A stretch of DNA of 64,000 nucleotides from assembly GCF_009712035.1 (NCBI RefSeq), contig NZ_VILB01000013.1, positions 540,426 to 604,425 of the forward strand, read 5' to 3'. This document shows, in pieces, positions 51,521-61,392 of this stretch. The stretch comes from Anabaena sp. UHCC 0187 (lineage in GTDB: Bacteria > Cyanobacteriota > Cyanobacteriia > Cyanobacteriales > Nostocaceae). The notes beneath the pieces were generated by a model. It did no database searches. It was given only the letters and a program-made list of their open reading frames with translations, and had not been told where the DNA came from. The stretch's first letter is position 1; the number at the start of each line of letters is the position of its first letter. The position numbers and the translations under genes were made by a program.

Positions 51521-52909
51521 TTAATTGACATTGAGTCGAGTCCGGGCATTAACAATAGCTTGTCTAACTTGTACAAATCCTGTACCTCCGTAGCTGTTGC
51601 GGGCTGCAACTACTTGACGGGGAGATATTGCTTCATAAATATCGGCTGCAAATGCAGGATGAATTTCTTGCCATTCTTCTATCTGCAAATCTTTGAGGAG
51701 TTTACCAGCAGCAATACTGGTTTTGACGACTTTGCCCACAATGTTATAAGCTTCGCGGAAGGGTACACCCCGCGCGGCAAGATAGTCTGCGACATCAGTA
51801 GCGTTAGCAAAATCTTCTGTAACCGCTGTGGCTAATCGCTGATGACGAAATTCTAAACCTTCTTGCAGCAAAATTGTCATTGCTTCTAAACAGCCTTTGA
51901 CGGTGTTTACGCTGTCAAATATGCCTTCTTTGTCTTCTTGGAGGTCTTTGTTATAAGCCAGAGGTAAACCCTTCATAATTACTAACATGGCTTGCAAATG
52001 ACCAAATACTCGCCCTGTTTTGCCGCGGACTAATTCTGGTACGTCGGGGTTTTTCTTTTGGGGCATAATGCTAGAACCTGTGGCACAGCTATCTTTGAGG
52101 GTGATGAACCGAAATTCTTCTGATGCCCACAAAATTACTTCTTCAGAAAGACGGCTGAGGTGAACCATGATAATACTAGCAGCACAGAGAAATTCTATGG
52201 CAAAATCCCGATCGCTTACGCCATCCAAGCTATTATCATAAACATTGTCAAAATGCAATAAATTGGCTGCATAGTGGCGGTCAATGGGAAAAGTTGTTCC
52301 CGCTAAAGCACCACAACCCAAAGGGGAGATATTGACTCGGCTATAAACGTCTTCCAAGCGTTCCCAATCCCGTTGTGCCATCTGAAAGTATGCCAGCAAA
52401 TGGTGGGCTAAACTCACCGGTTGGGCGCGTTGGAGGTGGGTATAGCCGGGAATTAGGGTTTCTACATTCTTTTCAGCTATATCAACTAAGACTGTCTGAA
52501 AACCCCGTAATAGCTGGCGGATTTGTTGAATTTGATCCCGGAGGTATAACCTCGTATCAGTCCCTACTTGGTCATTGCGAGAACGGGCTGTGTGTAGCTT
52601 TTTACCTACATCCCCGACAATTTCCGTAAGTCGTTTTTCTACGGCAAAATGGACATCTTCGGCATCAATACCCGGTTGAAATTGCCCTTGGCGGTATTCT
52701 TGTCGAACTTGTTCTAAACCTGTAGATAATGCTTCCCCTTCTGCATGGGAAATTATCCCCGTGTGAGCCAGCATTTTGGCATGGGCTTGAGAACCAGTAA
52801 TGTCATATTCGATAAGTTCAATGTCAAAACTTATACTGGCATTAAAACGAGCGATAGCTGGATGCAGCGCGGACTCAAACCGCTGACTCCAAGTTTGTTT
52901 TTCGGTCAT
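51521..52909 (-). CDS. argH: Argininosuccinate lyase
   Basis: Splits argininosuccinate to arginine and fumarate. From ATG 52909 ([20 protein letters not shown]) there are 462 residues, the normal length; the ATG at 52978 would add 23 residues that do not belong. The family signature [12 protein letters not shown] is intact, as are [20 protein letters not shown] and [20 protein letters not shown]. Upstream gene on the same strand is the 90-residue membrane protein. Confidence 0.97.
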   Translation of the reverse strand: MTEKQTWSQRFESALHPAIARFNASISFDIELIEYDITGSQAHAKMLAHTGIISHAEGEALSTGLEQVRQEYRQGQFQPGIDAEDVHFAVEKRLTEIVGDVGKKLHTARSRNDQVGTDTRLYLRDQIQQIRQLLRGFQTVLVDIAEKNVETLIPGYTHLQRAQPVSLAHHLLAYFQMAQRDWERLEDVYSRVNISPLGCGALAGTTFPIDRHYAANLLHFDNVYDNSLDGVSDRDFAIEFLCAASIIMVHLSRLSEEVILWASEEFRFITLKDSCATGSSIMPQKKNPDVPELVRGKTGRVFGHLQAMLVIMKGLPLAYNKDLQEDKEGIFDSVNTVKGCLEAMTILLQEGLEFRHQRLATAVTEDFANATDVADYLAARGVPFREAYNIVGKVVKTSIAAGKLLKDLQIEEWQEIHPAFAADIYEAISPRQVVAARNSYGGTGFVQVRQAIVNARTRLNVN

Positions 52910-52979
52910 AAATCTGAAGGAAGAGGCAAAAATTATTTTTAGATTTTGAATCATTATCAATCCAAAATCTAAAATCACT

Positions 52980-53252
52980 TTAACTGTAACTAGTTAAACT
53001 TTTGAACATATAGCCAAGAACTACACCAATCAACAACGCCCAAATTTGCCCAGTTTTGACAAAATTATTCCAAGCAGCCTGCATTTGACCCACAACATCT
53101 GTTTCTGTTACCTGACCATATAAAAAGTAGTCGGTGTGATTACTAACAGTAAAATTGATATGAAAGTCTAAATTTCCTAAGACGAGGAATAGTGAATCGT
53201 TAAGGTGTTCCATGGGATAAATATCGTAATTATACGCAGTTCTTACTGTCAT
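52980..53252 (-). CDS. Small protein with C-terminal membrane helix
   Basis: 90 residues, start ATG 53252, three bases after the larB stop, so translation is probably coupled. The first 65 residues are soluble ([34 protein letters not shown]), followed by one helix ([17 protein letters not shown]). No known family comes to mind. It sits in a larB - this gene - argH run. Confidence 0.7.
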   Translation of the reverse strand: MTVRTAYNYDIYPMEHLNDSLFLVLGNLDFHINFTVSNHTDYFLYGQVTETDVVGQMQAAWNNFVKTGQIWALLIGVVLGYMFKSLTSYS

Positions 53253-53255
53253 ACT

Positions 53256-54044
53256 TTAATATTTTTCTGCTGCCAAGCGTAATTTTTCTGAAGTTCGTAA
53301 AATTTGTCCTGCTAAAACCGCTGCACCAAAGCCATTATCTATATTTACCACACCTATACCAGCCGCACAAGAGTTAAGCATTGTTAATAGAGGTGCTAAA
53401 CCGGAGAAACTTGCACCATAACCAATGCTAGTAGGAACAGCAATCACGGGACAATCAGCCAAACCTGCTACTACACTGGGCAATGCTCCTTCCATACCCG
53501 CTACGACGATTAATACCGATGCTGATTCCAATAGGTGAAGGTTATTTAGTAACCGGTGTATTCCTGCCACACCCACATCCCAGAGCCGCTGTACAGAGAA
53601 ACCAGACAGTTCAGCCGTAACAGCGGCTTCTTCAGCAACAGCTAAATCAGCAGTACCAGCGGAAAGAATGGTAATTGTACCCGGAAATCTGACTTCAATC
53701 ACAGGGGGAACAATGGCACAAATTCGGGCTTGTTCGTAATATTGGATACCTCTAACTTTTTTTTGCAGTGCTGAATATACTTTTGCTTCAATACGAGTAG
53801 CCATAACCACAGAGGTACGGTGGCGCATGACTTCCATAATTTGAGCAATTTGTTCAGGTGTTTTACCTGGGCCCCAAATTACTTCCGGGAAACCTGTTCT
53901 TAATTGACGGTGGTTGTCTATTTTGGCAAACTCACCTACAGATTCATATTGTAGGTTTTTGAGGGAGTCAAAGGCTATCTCTGGGCTAATTTTACCATTG
54001 GCGACGGATTCTAAGAGCGATCGCAAAGCTTCGGGTTGTGTCAC
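53256..54044 (-). CDS. larB: Nickel pincer cofactor biosynthesis protein LarB
   Basis: 262 residues. LarB carboxylates and hydrolyses nicotinic acid adenine dinucleotide, the first step to the nickel-pincer cofactor of lactate racemase. The N-terminal part has LLESVANGKISPEIAFDSL; the PurE-like part has ILSAGTADLAVAEEAAVTAE, VVAGMEGALPSVVAGL and NIDNGFGAAVLA. larC, larE and larA are not in the window, and cyanobacteria often keep larB with larC elsewhere. Confidence 0.93.
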   Translation of the reverse strand: MTQPEALRSLLESVANGKISPEIAFDSLKNLQYESVGEFAKIDNHRQLRTGFPEVIWGPGKTPEQIAQIMEVMRHRTSVVMATRIEAKVYSALQKKVRGIQYYEQARICAIVPPVIEVRFPGTITILSAGTADLAVAEEAAVTAELSGFSVQRLWDVGVAGIHRLLNNLHLLESASVLIVVAGMEGALPSVVAGLADCPVIAVPTSIGYGASFSGLAPLLTMLNSCAAGIGVVNIDNGFGAAVLAGQILRTSEKLRLAAEKY

Positions 54045-54245
54045 AGCAATTTTAGATTTTAAATTAACTATGGATAATTATCTTTGATATGTGCTTTATG
54101 TATGAAAGCATTAATTTGGACTATAAATCTATTCTAAATAAAAATTGTTCAAAATATTATCTCTGCTTTTATGGTGATGATCTTTCTAAGCCTAATGATA
54201 CTATATCAAGGATAGTTTCTCGAATTTAATAAATACAATAAAACC

Positions 54246-56006
54246 ATGAAAAACCAGCCCAAAAAACATAAATATCTCCATATTTGGCATGAATTTATTA
54301 TTATTAGCTTGATATGTTTTATTTTTATAATTAATATACCTATCAGCTATTCTCAAGATAAAACTCTAACTGTTCCAGAGAAAACAACACCTGTTGCTCA
54401 AAATTCAGAAATTGTGAATAAAATAGATGGAACTCCTGTATTGTTAGGAGATACCACACTATTTGTAATTCAAAAGAATGTGGGTTCATTTTCTCCCCAA
54501 GAGAGAGCAAAAGCCGTAATCAATAGACTGGAAACAATTGCTAATGATCCATCAATATCTCTAGATAAAATCCAAGTTGTAGATGAATCAGATACAACTA
54601 ATATTATTATGGAAGATAAACTGTTATTTACACTTACAGATAAAGATGGTAAGGCTGCAAATAAAACTAGACAAATATTAGGTAAGGAATATGCAGAAAT
54701 AATTAAAAAGACTATGATTCAATATCGGAAAGAGCGTACTATAGAAAATATTTCAAAAGGAATACTGTATAGTTTTATTTCGACTCTGATTTTATTAATA
54801 GTTTTGAAAGTATTTAATCAAGTTTATCCGAGAGTTATTATTAGGCTACAAGCTTGGAGAGGAATTAGAATTCCTGAATTAAGGATTCAGAACATAGAAC
54901 TTTTACCCGCAGCTAGAGTTAGTAATATTATAACTAGGATAGTTAAAATTATTCGCACAATTATAGTAATTAGTATTTTCTATATTTATATTTCTTTAGT
55001 GTTAGGATTTTTTCCTTGGACAAGAGAAATCAGTTCTAAATTAGTTAGTTACTTTTTACAAGCAATTTATAAAATTTGGTTAGCATTTGCTGCTTATTTA
55101 CCAAGCTTTTTTGCCTTGGCTTTAATTTTCTTTATCAGCTATTATAGTCTTAAATTTATTCGCTATCTGTTCATAGAATTAGGTAATGGAAATCTCTCTA
55201 TTCCCGGCTTTTATGATGACTGGGCAGAACCAACTTATAACCTGGTATTCTTAATTATCGTGGCTTTGTCATTAGTCTTAGCATTTCCTTATTTACCAGG
55301 ATTTGGTTCACCAGCATTTCAAGGTATATCAGTATTCTTAGGGATTTTATTTTCCTTAGGTTCAACGGCTGTTGTTGCTAACGTTGTCGCTGGAACTATT
55401 CTTATTTATACCCGTGCTTTCCAAATGGGCGATCGCATTAAAATTGGTGATGCTATTGGTGATATAGTAGAAAAAACCCTGCTAGTTACCCGCATTCGTA
55501 CCATCAAAAATGTCATCATTACTATTCCTAATGGATCTGTATTAACTAGCCAAATTATTAACTATACTGCTCTATCCCAAGACCCTAATTATTATCTAAT
55601 ATTACATACAACAATCACACTTGGGTATGATGTGCCTTGGCGAAAAATTCATCAAGTTTTAATTGATGCAGCAATAGCGACAAATCACATTTTAGCCGAA
55701 CCTGTTCCCTTTGTATTCCAAACCAGTTTGGATGATTTTTATGTCAGCTATGAATTAAATGCTTACACCAATAAACCCATGCTTATGGCAAGTATTTATT
55801 CAGAACTCCACCAAAACATTCAAGATAAATGTAATGAAGCAGAAATTGAAATTCTGTCTCCCCATTACTCTGCTGTCAGAGACGGTAATCAGACGACTAT
55901 ACCAGAACATTATTTGCCTCAAGATTACAAAGCACCAGGATTTCGGCTATCTTCTTTAAATAATTTGTTCAACAGTGATAACAGTAAAAATACACCAGAT
56001 TCATGA
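54246..56006 (+). CDS. Mechanosensitive ion channel, MscS family (long form)
   Basis: 586 residues. A signal-like helix (FIIISLICFIFIINIPISYS) leads a periplasmic region of about 120 residues. Hydrophobic helices follow at about 175-195, 235-260, 280-310 and 340-390, and the MscS pore helix GSTAVVANVVAGTILIYTRA then QMGDRIKIGD. The C-terminal cytoplasmic domain is of the usual type. It opens on membrane tension. The second MscS gene lies 36 bases on, so the two form an operon. Confidence 0.9.
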   Translation: MKNQPKKHKYLHIWHEFIIISLICFIFIINIPISYSQDKTLTVPEKTTPVAQNSEIVNKIDGTPVLLGDTTLFVIQKNVGSFSPQERAKAVINRLETIANDPSISLDKIQVVDESDTTNIIMEDKLLFTLTDKDGKAANKTRQILGKEYAEIIKKTMIQYRKERTIENISKGILYSFISTLILLIVLKVFNQVYPRVIIRLQAWRGIRIPELRIQNIELLPAARVSNIITRIVKIIRTIIVISIFYIYISLVLGFFPWTREISSKLVSYFLQAIYKIWLAFAAYLPSFFALALIFFISYYSLKFIRYLFIELGNGNLSIPGFYDDWAEPTYNLVFLIIVALSLVLAFPYLPGFGSPAFQGISVFLGILFSLGSTAVVANVVAGTILIYTRAFQMGDRIKIGDAIGDIVEKTLLVTRIRTIKNVIITIPNGSVLTSQIINYTALSQDPNYYLILHTTITLGYDVPWRKIHQVLIDAAIATNHILAEPVPFVFQTSLDDFYVSYELNAYTNKPMLMASIYSELHQNIQDKCNEAEIEILSPHYSAVRDGNQTTIPEHYLPQDYKAPGFRLSSLNNLFNSDNSKNTPDS

Positions 56007-56042
56007 ATGTAAATTAACTGTTTATTTGATAAGGAGTAACTT

Positions 56043-56957
56043 GTGGAAAATGCTTTAAAGACAATTCAAAAATTATTAGATGATGCTATAGTTATCAAAT
56101 TGATTGAAGTAACTTCAGGAATTATTATAGTTGCCATTATTTTCCGAATTTTAGCTCAAGTTTTACCGCGTCAGGTTCAAGACACTGATTTGCGCTATCA
56201 TATCCGCAAAGCCATTACCTTTGTTGGCTATGCAATTATGGCTTTATTAATTGTTTTGATATTTAGTGATAGCCTGGGAAAACTGACAGTAATTTTTGGG
56301 GTAATTGGTGCTGGTATCGCCTTTGCATTACAAGAAGTAATTGGGAGTTTTGCCGGTTGGGTAGCTATTTCCTTCGGTCAATATTACAAACCAGGAGATA
56401 GAGTATTACTGGGTGGGATAATGGGAGATGTTATAGATATTAGTATTTTACGGACTACCTTAATGGAGTGCGGTGCTTGGGTAAAAGCTGATCTTTATAA
56501 TGGCAGAATTGTCAGAATTGCGAATAGCTTTGTATTTAAAACACCCGTATTTAATTATTCGGCAGATTTTCCCTTTGTCTGGGATGAAATCACTGTACCA
56601 ATAAAATACGGGAGCGATCGCTCTTTAACCAGAGAAATTCTGCAACAGGTAGCCAACGAAGTCGTCGGGGAATATATGCTTCAAGCCAAGGCAAAATGGC
56701 AACACATGGTACACAAATACTTAATTGAAGATGCCAGCATCGAACCTGCTGTCACCCTAGCAGCTAACGATAATTGGCTAGAATTTACCCTGCGTTATGT
56801 AGTGGACTACAAACAACGTCGAGGTAAAAAAGATATCATCTTTAGCCGTATTCTTGACAAATTCGACAACACAAACGGAAGTATAAGCATTGCCTCCACC
56901 ACCATTCATATAGTAGAAACACCCGCATTTAACGTCAAACTGACGGACAACACATAA
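56043..56957 (+). CDS. Mechanosensitive ion channel, MscS family (short form)
   Basis: 304 residues, GTG start at 56043. Three membrane helices (about 20-40, 58-80, 85-115), the pore helix with GAGIAFALQEVIGSFAGWVA and the beta domain YYKPGDRVLLGGIMGDVIDI. Close to E. coli MscS in size. TTGTGG precedes the start and no ATG fits better. Second gene of a two-channel operon. Confidence 0.9.
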   Translation: MENALKTIQKLLDDAIVIKLIEVTSGIIIVAIIFRILAQVLPRQVQDTDLRYHIRKAITFVGYAIMALLIVLIFSDSLGKLTVIFGVIGAGIAFALQEVIGSFAGWVAISFGQYYKPGDRVLLGGIMGDVIDISILRTTLMECGAWVKADLYNGRIVRIANSFVFKTPVFNYSADFPFVWDEITVPIKYGSDRSLTREILQQVANEVVGEYMLQAKAKWQHMVHKYLIEDASIEPAVTLAANDNWLEFTLRYVVDYKQRRGKKDIIFSRILDKFDNTNGSISIASTTIHIVETPAFNVKLTDNT

Positions 56958-57054
56958 AAAAGTTCTCAAACTTTTGTAGTCGTTAAATCATAGCCCCCTC
57001 CTCGCTTGCGGTGAACCAGCGCTGTAGGCGGGTTTCCCACCGTAGGCGACTGGT

Positions 57055-57075
57055 GTTCGCGTAGCGTGCCGGAGG
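57055..57075. repeat. Dispersed GTTCGCGTAGC repeat, copy 2
   Basis: GTTCGCGTAGCGTGCCGGAG inside a GC-rich stretch (56995-57110) that also contains GCGCTGTAGGCGGGTTTCCC and GGGGGAGGGGGTTGGGGG. The whole stretch between the MscS pair and the binding-protein gene is repeat debris typical of Nostocales. Confidence 0.7.
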
Positions 57076-57188
57076 CATTCACCCGAAGGGGGAGGGGGTT
57101 GGGGGTGGGGTTTTTGTATCTCACTTAACCGATAACCGCTATAAAAATTCCTAACTTCCCAGAAGAATATGTGCCAATATCCATTTCC

Positions 57189-58973
57189 CTACTTCGTAAT
57201 TTTAATTTCATGAATATTCCAGAAAGTACCACCAAGGGCAGAATATTGAATACCTTCAAACCGATTTCTAATTGCAGACATAGCATAGGAATTAACCAAG
57301 TAAATAAAAGGTAAATACTCCTGGGTTAATTGTTGACTTTCCCCATAAATTTCCTTTAATTTAGCCTCATCAAATTCCTGTGCGCCTTGAATATAAAGTT
57401 GATTAATTTTCTTTTCCCAGTCGGAAACTTCCCAACCTTCAATCGGTTTTTGTCCCGCTTGAGGTTTTTGATTAAACATATGTAATCCCCCTTCAGGCGA
57501 CCAAACATTTGCACCATCATTAGGTTCTAAACCACCAGTTAAACCTATTAAACAAGCATCCCAGTCTAAGGTATTAGAAAGTTTATCTATAAAGGTATTC
57601 CAAGCTAAAGGTGTAAAATCTACTTGAATACCGATTTTTTTTAAATCCTGTTTAATTTGCGAACCCATTGATTCCCGAATTTTATTCCCAGCATTAGTTA
57701 ATAATGCAAATCTCACCTCATTACCTTGATCATCTACTAAAAGATTTTTATCATTATATTTAAATCCGGCAGCTATTAGCAATTCTTTAGCTTTTTCAGG
57801 ATTGTGATTGTAAACTTTCAAGCCTTTTTCCGGTGATAAAAAATAAGGACTTTGGACAGAAATAGGAGAATCTTGGGGTGTACCCAAACCACGAAAAGTA
57901 TTATTCAACATGGTTTGTCTATCAATAGCATAAGCTACCGCTTGACGAAATTGGACATTATTAAACCATTTAGACTTAATAGGATCAACTAGTGGTTGAT
58001 TATTTCTTTTTCCCTTATTTAAATTAAAAGAAATAAAGGAAGTGCTAGAACTCGGACCACCATTATATATTGTAAAATTACCTTGTTTTTCCTGGACTTT
58101 TAACAGAGAAAAATAATCAGGAGAAACACCAATAGAATCTAAATCTCCAGAGCGAAATTGCAGTAAAGAAGTATCAGTTGATTCGACAATTTGCCAAATT
58201 ATGCGTTCAATATAAGGTTGTGGTTTACCTTGAGCATCTTTACGCCAATAATAGGGGTTACGACGAAAAATTACCCGTTGACTCGTATCATATCTTTCCA
58301 GCTTATAAGGTCCATTAACAATTAATTCTGCGGGAGGAGTATCAACACCCCATTTACTTAAAAATTCCAATTTACCATCTTGATTTTTTGTTTTGACTGA
58401 TTTTTCTAAAATATGAGCAGGTAAAATAGATGCTCCTGTATTCAGTAAAAAAGGTCTAAATGGTTCAGGAACACTAAATTCTACTCTTCGAGTATCTATT
58501 TTTTTGACAGTTGGTAATTTGCGATCTTTACCGATTCTCAAAACATCTCTAATGTCTGTGGGGATATTTTCATTAAGATAAATATCATTATAGGTAAATA
58601 CGACATCATCAACTGTTAATGGTTGTCCGTCTGACCATTTTAAACCTTCGCGCATGGTAAAGGTAATTTTAGTTTTATCTGGTGATATTTCCCATGATTC
58701 GGCTAATGCTCCTTCTATTTTACCGTCAATAGGATTTTGAGTTAATAATCCTTCATAAGTGTAACCAAAAATATTTGGTGATTCGGAACTCAGCGCAGCA
58801 TTAAATGTTTTTGGATCACTGAGAATACTCGTTACTAATTGGGGTACTTGAGCCGCATTGGTTTTTAAGTTAGTTGGGCTACAAGCGGTAATTGTTATTG
58901 CTGTGAAAGCAATGATTGTGATTAATAAGAGAAAGCGTTTTGTAAGATTGAGTATTTTTTTAGTTAATGTCAT
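57189..58973 (-). CDS. ABC transporter substrate-binding protein, family 5 (peptide/nickel type)
   Basis: 594 residues. Lipoprotein signal ending in TITACSPTN. Family 5 motifs are YTYEGLLTQNPIDGKIEGAL, FTMREGLKWSDGQPLTVDDVVFTYN in part, FRRNPYYWRKDAQGKPQPYI and FRQAVAYAIDRQTML. It binds oligopeptides or similar solutes in the periplasm. No permease or ATPase gene is next to it, so it is an orphan binding protein. Confidence 0.92.
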   Translation of the reverse strand: MTLTKKILNLTKRFLLLITIIAFTAITITACSPTNLKTNAAQVPQLVTSILSDPKTFNAALSSESPNIFGYTYEGLLTQNPIDGKIEGALAESWEISPDKTKITFTMREGLKWSDGQPLTVDDVVFTYNDIYLNENIPTDIRDVLRIGKDRKLPTVKKIDTRRVEFSVPEPFRPFLLNTGASILPAHILEKSVKTKNQDGKLEFLSKWGVDTPPAELIVNGPYKLERYDTSQRVIFRRNPYYWRKDAQGKPQPYIERIIWQIVESTDTSLLQFRSGDLDSIGVSPDYFSLLKVQEKQGNFTIYNGGPSSSTSFISFNLNKGKRNNQPLVDPIKSKWFNNVQFRQAVAYAIDRQTMLNNTFRGLGTPQDSPISVQSPYFLSPEKGLKVYNHNPEKAKELLIAAGFKYNDKNLLVDDQGNEVRFALLTNAGNKIRESMGSQIKQDLKKIGIQVDFTPLAWNTFIDKLSNTLDWDACLIGLTGGLEPNDGANVWSPEGGLHMFNQKPQAGQKPIEGWEVSDWEKKINQLYIQGAQEFDEAKLKEIYGESQQLTQEYLPFIYLVNSYAMSAIRNRFEGIQYSALGGTFWNIHEIKITK

Positions 58974-59022
58974 AGTTTTAATATTTTGATATTCCTGGTA
59001 CTGGTAATTAAATATAAATTAT

Positions 59023-59574
59023 CTACTCTTGTTCATAGTTTTGTGAATATGTTTCTCCATTTTTTATCTTTGCTAATAAACCTATTTTTTCAAATTTTTC
59101 AGAGGCAGGTGGTATTTCTGATTTCCAGTGATAAGTCAAATCTCTTAACCAAGATACTATGAGGGTTTTCAAATAGAAATTAAATATTTTTTTCTCACAA
59201 AATTCTGAATCATAATGGCTGAGAATTTTTCCTGTATTTAATGATATCTCTGGTTTATAAAATACACCATTAGTAGATTTAAAAACATTAATTTCTGTTA
59301 AATTTGCTAAAATAACAAATCGCGGGTTTTCCTGAGAGTTTTGTAAATATAGTTTGCTGACTTTTGATAAACTATTTTCATGATTTTTCAGAATTCCTTG
59401 CGCTTTGACATCTACTAATAATGCAATTTGCTGATTTTGATCTAAGACGATAATATCTGGAGAAGACAGTTGAAATAAACTTTCCATTTTCTCTGGTGAA
59501 TCAAATTGATTATTCCAAATACTAGAAATAAGTCTGATTTTAATTAGTTCTTCTGGTTTATCTAAACTAAACAT
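59023..59574 (-). CDS. Hypothetical protein with PD-(D/E)XK nuclease-like core
   Basis: 183 residues. SPDIIVLDQNQQIALLVDVKAQ at about residues 38-59 fits the PD-x(n)-(D/E)xK pattern (PD then DVK), the metal-binding core of the restriction-endonuclease-like fold. No other domain is recognised; no methyltransferase or toxin partner is adjacent. Similar PD-DVK proteins are common in Nostocales and annotated as Uma2-like or hypothetical. Confidence 0.75.
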   Translation of the reverse strand: MFSLDKPEELIKIRLISSIWNNQFDSPEKMESLFQLSSPDIIVLDQNQQIALLVDVKAQGILKNHENSLSKVSKLYLQNSQENPRFVILANLTEINVFKSTNGVFYKPEISLNTGKILSHYDSEFCEKKIFNFYLKTLIVSWLRDLTYHWKSEIPPASEKFEKIGLLAKIKNGETYSQNYEQE

Positions 59575-59600
59575 TCTGTGATTCTCCTATTAGTTATGAA

Positions 59601-60083
59601 TTAATCACCAGCCACCAACAAAACCACAGCATAGGCACAAATCCCTTCTTCTCTCCCCGTTGGTCCTAATTTTTCGTTAGTAGTAGCTTTAACACCAATT
59701 TGATTTGGTTCTACTTCTAAAACTGCGGCTAACTTATCCCGCATTTTGTGAATATGGGGTTTTAATTTGGGACGTTCAGCCACAACTACAGAATCAATAT
59801 TGCCAATTTTCCAACCTTGGTCACGAATTAGTTGATGGACTTGATCTAATAATACTAAACTATCAGCCCCAGCCCATTGGGGATCTGTAGGGGGGAAATA
59901 ATGACCAATATCTCCTAAAGATAAAGCTCCTAGCATTGCGTCCATGATGGCATGAGTAAGAACATCAGCGTCACTATGCCCTAACAAGCCGAGTTCATGA
60001 GGAATGTGAATACCGCCTAAAATTAATTTGCGATCGCTCACCAATCTGTGTATATCGTAGCCGTTACCAATTCTGATGTTCAT
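59601..60083 (-). CDS. ispF: 2-C-methyl-D-erythritol 2,4-cyclodiphosphate synthase
   Basis: MEP-pathway enzyme for isoprenoids. 160 residues; metal ligands in GYDIHRL and [19 protein letters not shown], and the family end [25 protein letters not shown] is present in pieces. Normal length. Downstream of trmD with a 66-base gap filled by short repeats. Confidence 0.97.
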   Translation of the reverse strand: MNIRIGNGYDIHRLVSDRKLILGGIHIPHELGLLGHSDADVLTHAIMDAMLGALSLGDIGHYFPPTDPQWAGADSLVLLDQVHQLIRDQGWKIGNIDSVVVAERPKLKPHIHKMRDKLAAVLEVEPNQIGVKATTNEKLGPTGREEGICAYAVVLLVAGD

Positions 60084-60115
60084 AGTTTGTCAGTTGTCAG
60101 TTACAAAAGAATATT

Positions 60116-60188
60116 ACTTCCCCTACTTCCCCTACTTCCCCTACTTCCCCTACTCCCCCTGTTCCCTGTTCCCTGTTCCCTGTTCCCT
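60116..60188. repeat. STRR arrays between ispF and trmD, reaching into trmD
   Basis: Four 9-bp units ACTTCCCCT at 60116-60151, then four 7-bp units GTTCCCT at 60161-60188. The trmD stop codon is at 60150-60152, so both arrays overlap or enter the trmD 3' end. Confidence 0.93.
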
Positions 60189-60872
60189 TTCCTCTTGCCA
60201 TTGTTTGAGCAAATCGGGACGACGGATACCTGTGCGCTCAATTTGTTGATGATAGCGCCAACGGGCTATTGCCGCATGATTACCACTTAGTAGCACATCT
60301 GGGACTTGCCAACCACGAAAATTAGCAGGACGAGTGTATTGGGGAAAATCTAATAAACCTGCTTCAAAACTTTCCGTTTTGAGAGATTCCTCCTTACCCA
60401 CAGTACCTGGGAGGAGACGCACCACACCATTAATCAAGGCCATCGAAGGAATTTCTCCTCCAGTCAGGATAAAATCGCCCAAGGATACCTCACGAGTGAC
60501 TAAATTTAGTACCCGATCATCTACCCCTTCATAATGACCACAGATAACAATTAATTGGTCGTAATTCGTGGCTAATTCGCGCAGCAAGGGCTGGTTCATC
60601 GGTTGTCCTTGGGGACTCATTAAAATCACATCCCGGCGGGGTAGAATCGGCAAAGACTCCACAGCCGCAAAAATCGGTTCTGGCTTCATTAGCATTCCCA
60701 CACCACCACCATAGGGTTCATCATCTACCTTGTGATGCTTGTCCGTGGTAAAGTCTCTGGGATTAGTCAGATGCACTTGAGCAATCTGTTTGGCTAAGGC
60801 TTTAGCTAGTAAGCCAGAATTGAGAATTGACGTAAAACAGTCAGGAAAAAGTGTAACTATATCAAAACGCAC
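60150..60872 (-). CDS. trmD: tRNA (guanine-N1)-methyltransferase TrmD, repeat-encoded tail
   Basis: Methylates G37 of tRNAs. 240 residues; knot motifs are EPYGGGVGMLMKPEP, VICGHYEGVDDRV and LGDFILTGGEIPSMALING. The last residues EREQGTGNREQGE are encoded by GTTCCCT repeats, so the natural end is probably near KQWQEE and the tail is a repeat-derived addition. It lies 520 bases from cphB on the other strand. Confidence 0.96.
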   Translation of the reverse strand: MRFDIVTLFPDCFTSILNSGLLAKALAKQIAQVHLTNPRDFTTDKHHKVDDEPYGGGVGMLMKPEPIFAAVESLPILPRRDVILMSPQGQPMNQPLLRELATNYDQLIVICGHYEGVDDRVLNLVTREVSLGDFILTGGEIPSMALINGVVRLLPGTVGKEESLKTESFEAGLLDFPQYTRPANFRGWQVPDVLLSGNHAAIARWRYHQQIERTGIRRPDLLKQWQEEREQGTGNREQGE

Positions 60873-61074
60873 AGTAATTCGTATTGGATAGAACTAATCT
60901 TAAGGGTAGATACTTAGCAAATATAATAACTAAAAAAACACTAGCAATAGAGAAAGAATCTACCAATAGTATCTAAAAGTACCAGAACTTCTAGTTTTTT
61001 GGTTGGATCAAAAGTTTTTCTAATTACTGAATTTATGTTTAAATATTGTCACCACTAAATTTAAATTAATAATC

Positions 61075-61245
61075 CCACGAAAGTTCACAACTTCCGGGAT
61101 ACATCCAGCCAGCCTTAGAAGTAAGAGTGTCAAGACCTGCTAAACTCTAAGTCCAGAAGGGAATCCTAGTTCCCCCAGCACTATGAAATCCCATGCAAAA
61201 GTGGATAGGTAAAAAACAAAGCGCTGGCTATGAGAACGATGGACA
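61075..61245 (+). ncRNA. Candidate structured RNA, perhaps HEARO/omegaRNA-like
   Basis: The segment has a G+C content above its surroundings and small paired blocks, such as GGGAA / TTCCC around TCCTAG at 61159-61174, followed by CCCAGCACTATGAAATCCCA. The block GAAGGGAATCCTAGTTCCCC resembles, from memory, HEARO-type (IscB-associated omega) RNAs. No iscB gene is nearby, so it would be a stand-alone copy. Low confidence; a long 5' UTR of cphB is an alternative. Confidence 0.25.
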
Positions 61246-61249
61246 TGAT

Positions 61250-61260
61250 GTTCGCGTAGC
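61250..61260. repeat. Dispersed GTTCGCGTAGC repeat, copy 3
   Basis: GTTCGCGTAGC followed by ATGGCGTAAGCCATAG, itself an inverted repeat (ATGGC / GCCAT). Same 11 bases as at 39321 and 57055. Confidence 0.7.
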
Positions 61261-61392
61261 ATGGCGTAAGCCATAGTTGAGGCATCCTGTGCGTCAAGCA
61301 GTGTCCACTCACAGAAAGCTTAGGGCCAAAATAAACAGGTAAAAACCTTGTTCAATTAACCTGAAGTTGTTGACTCCCAGAGCAGAAATACA

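Larger units (their letters stand above)
60873..61392. other. Intergenic region of 520 bases upstream of cphB
   Basis: No protein gene is supported. Bases 61075-61245 look structured (see the ncRNA entry). The GTTCGCGTAGC repeat lies at 61250-61260. The last 100 bases probably hold the cphB promoter. Confidence 0.5.

Noticed and set aside
51443-51835. 130-residue open frame on the plus strand
   Set aside because: It lies antisense to the end of argH and its first part is low-complexity repeat; no known family.
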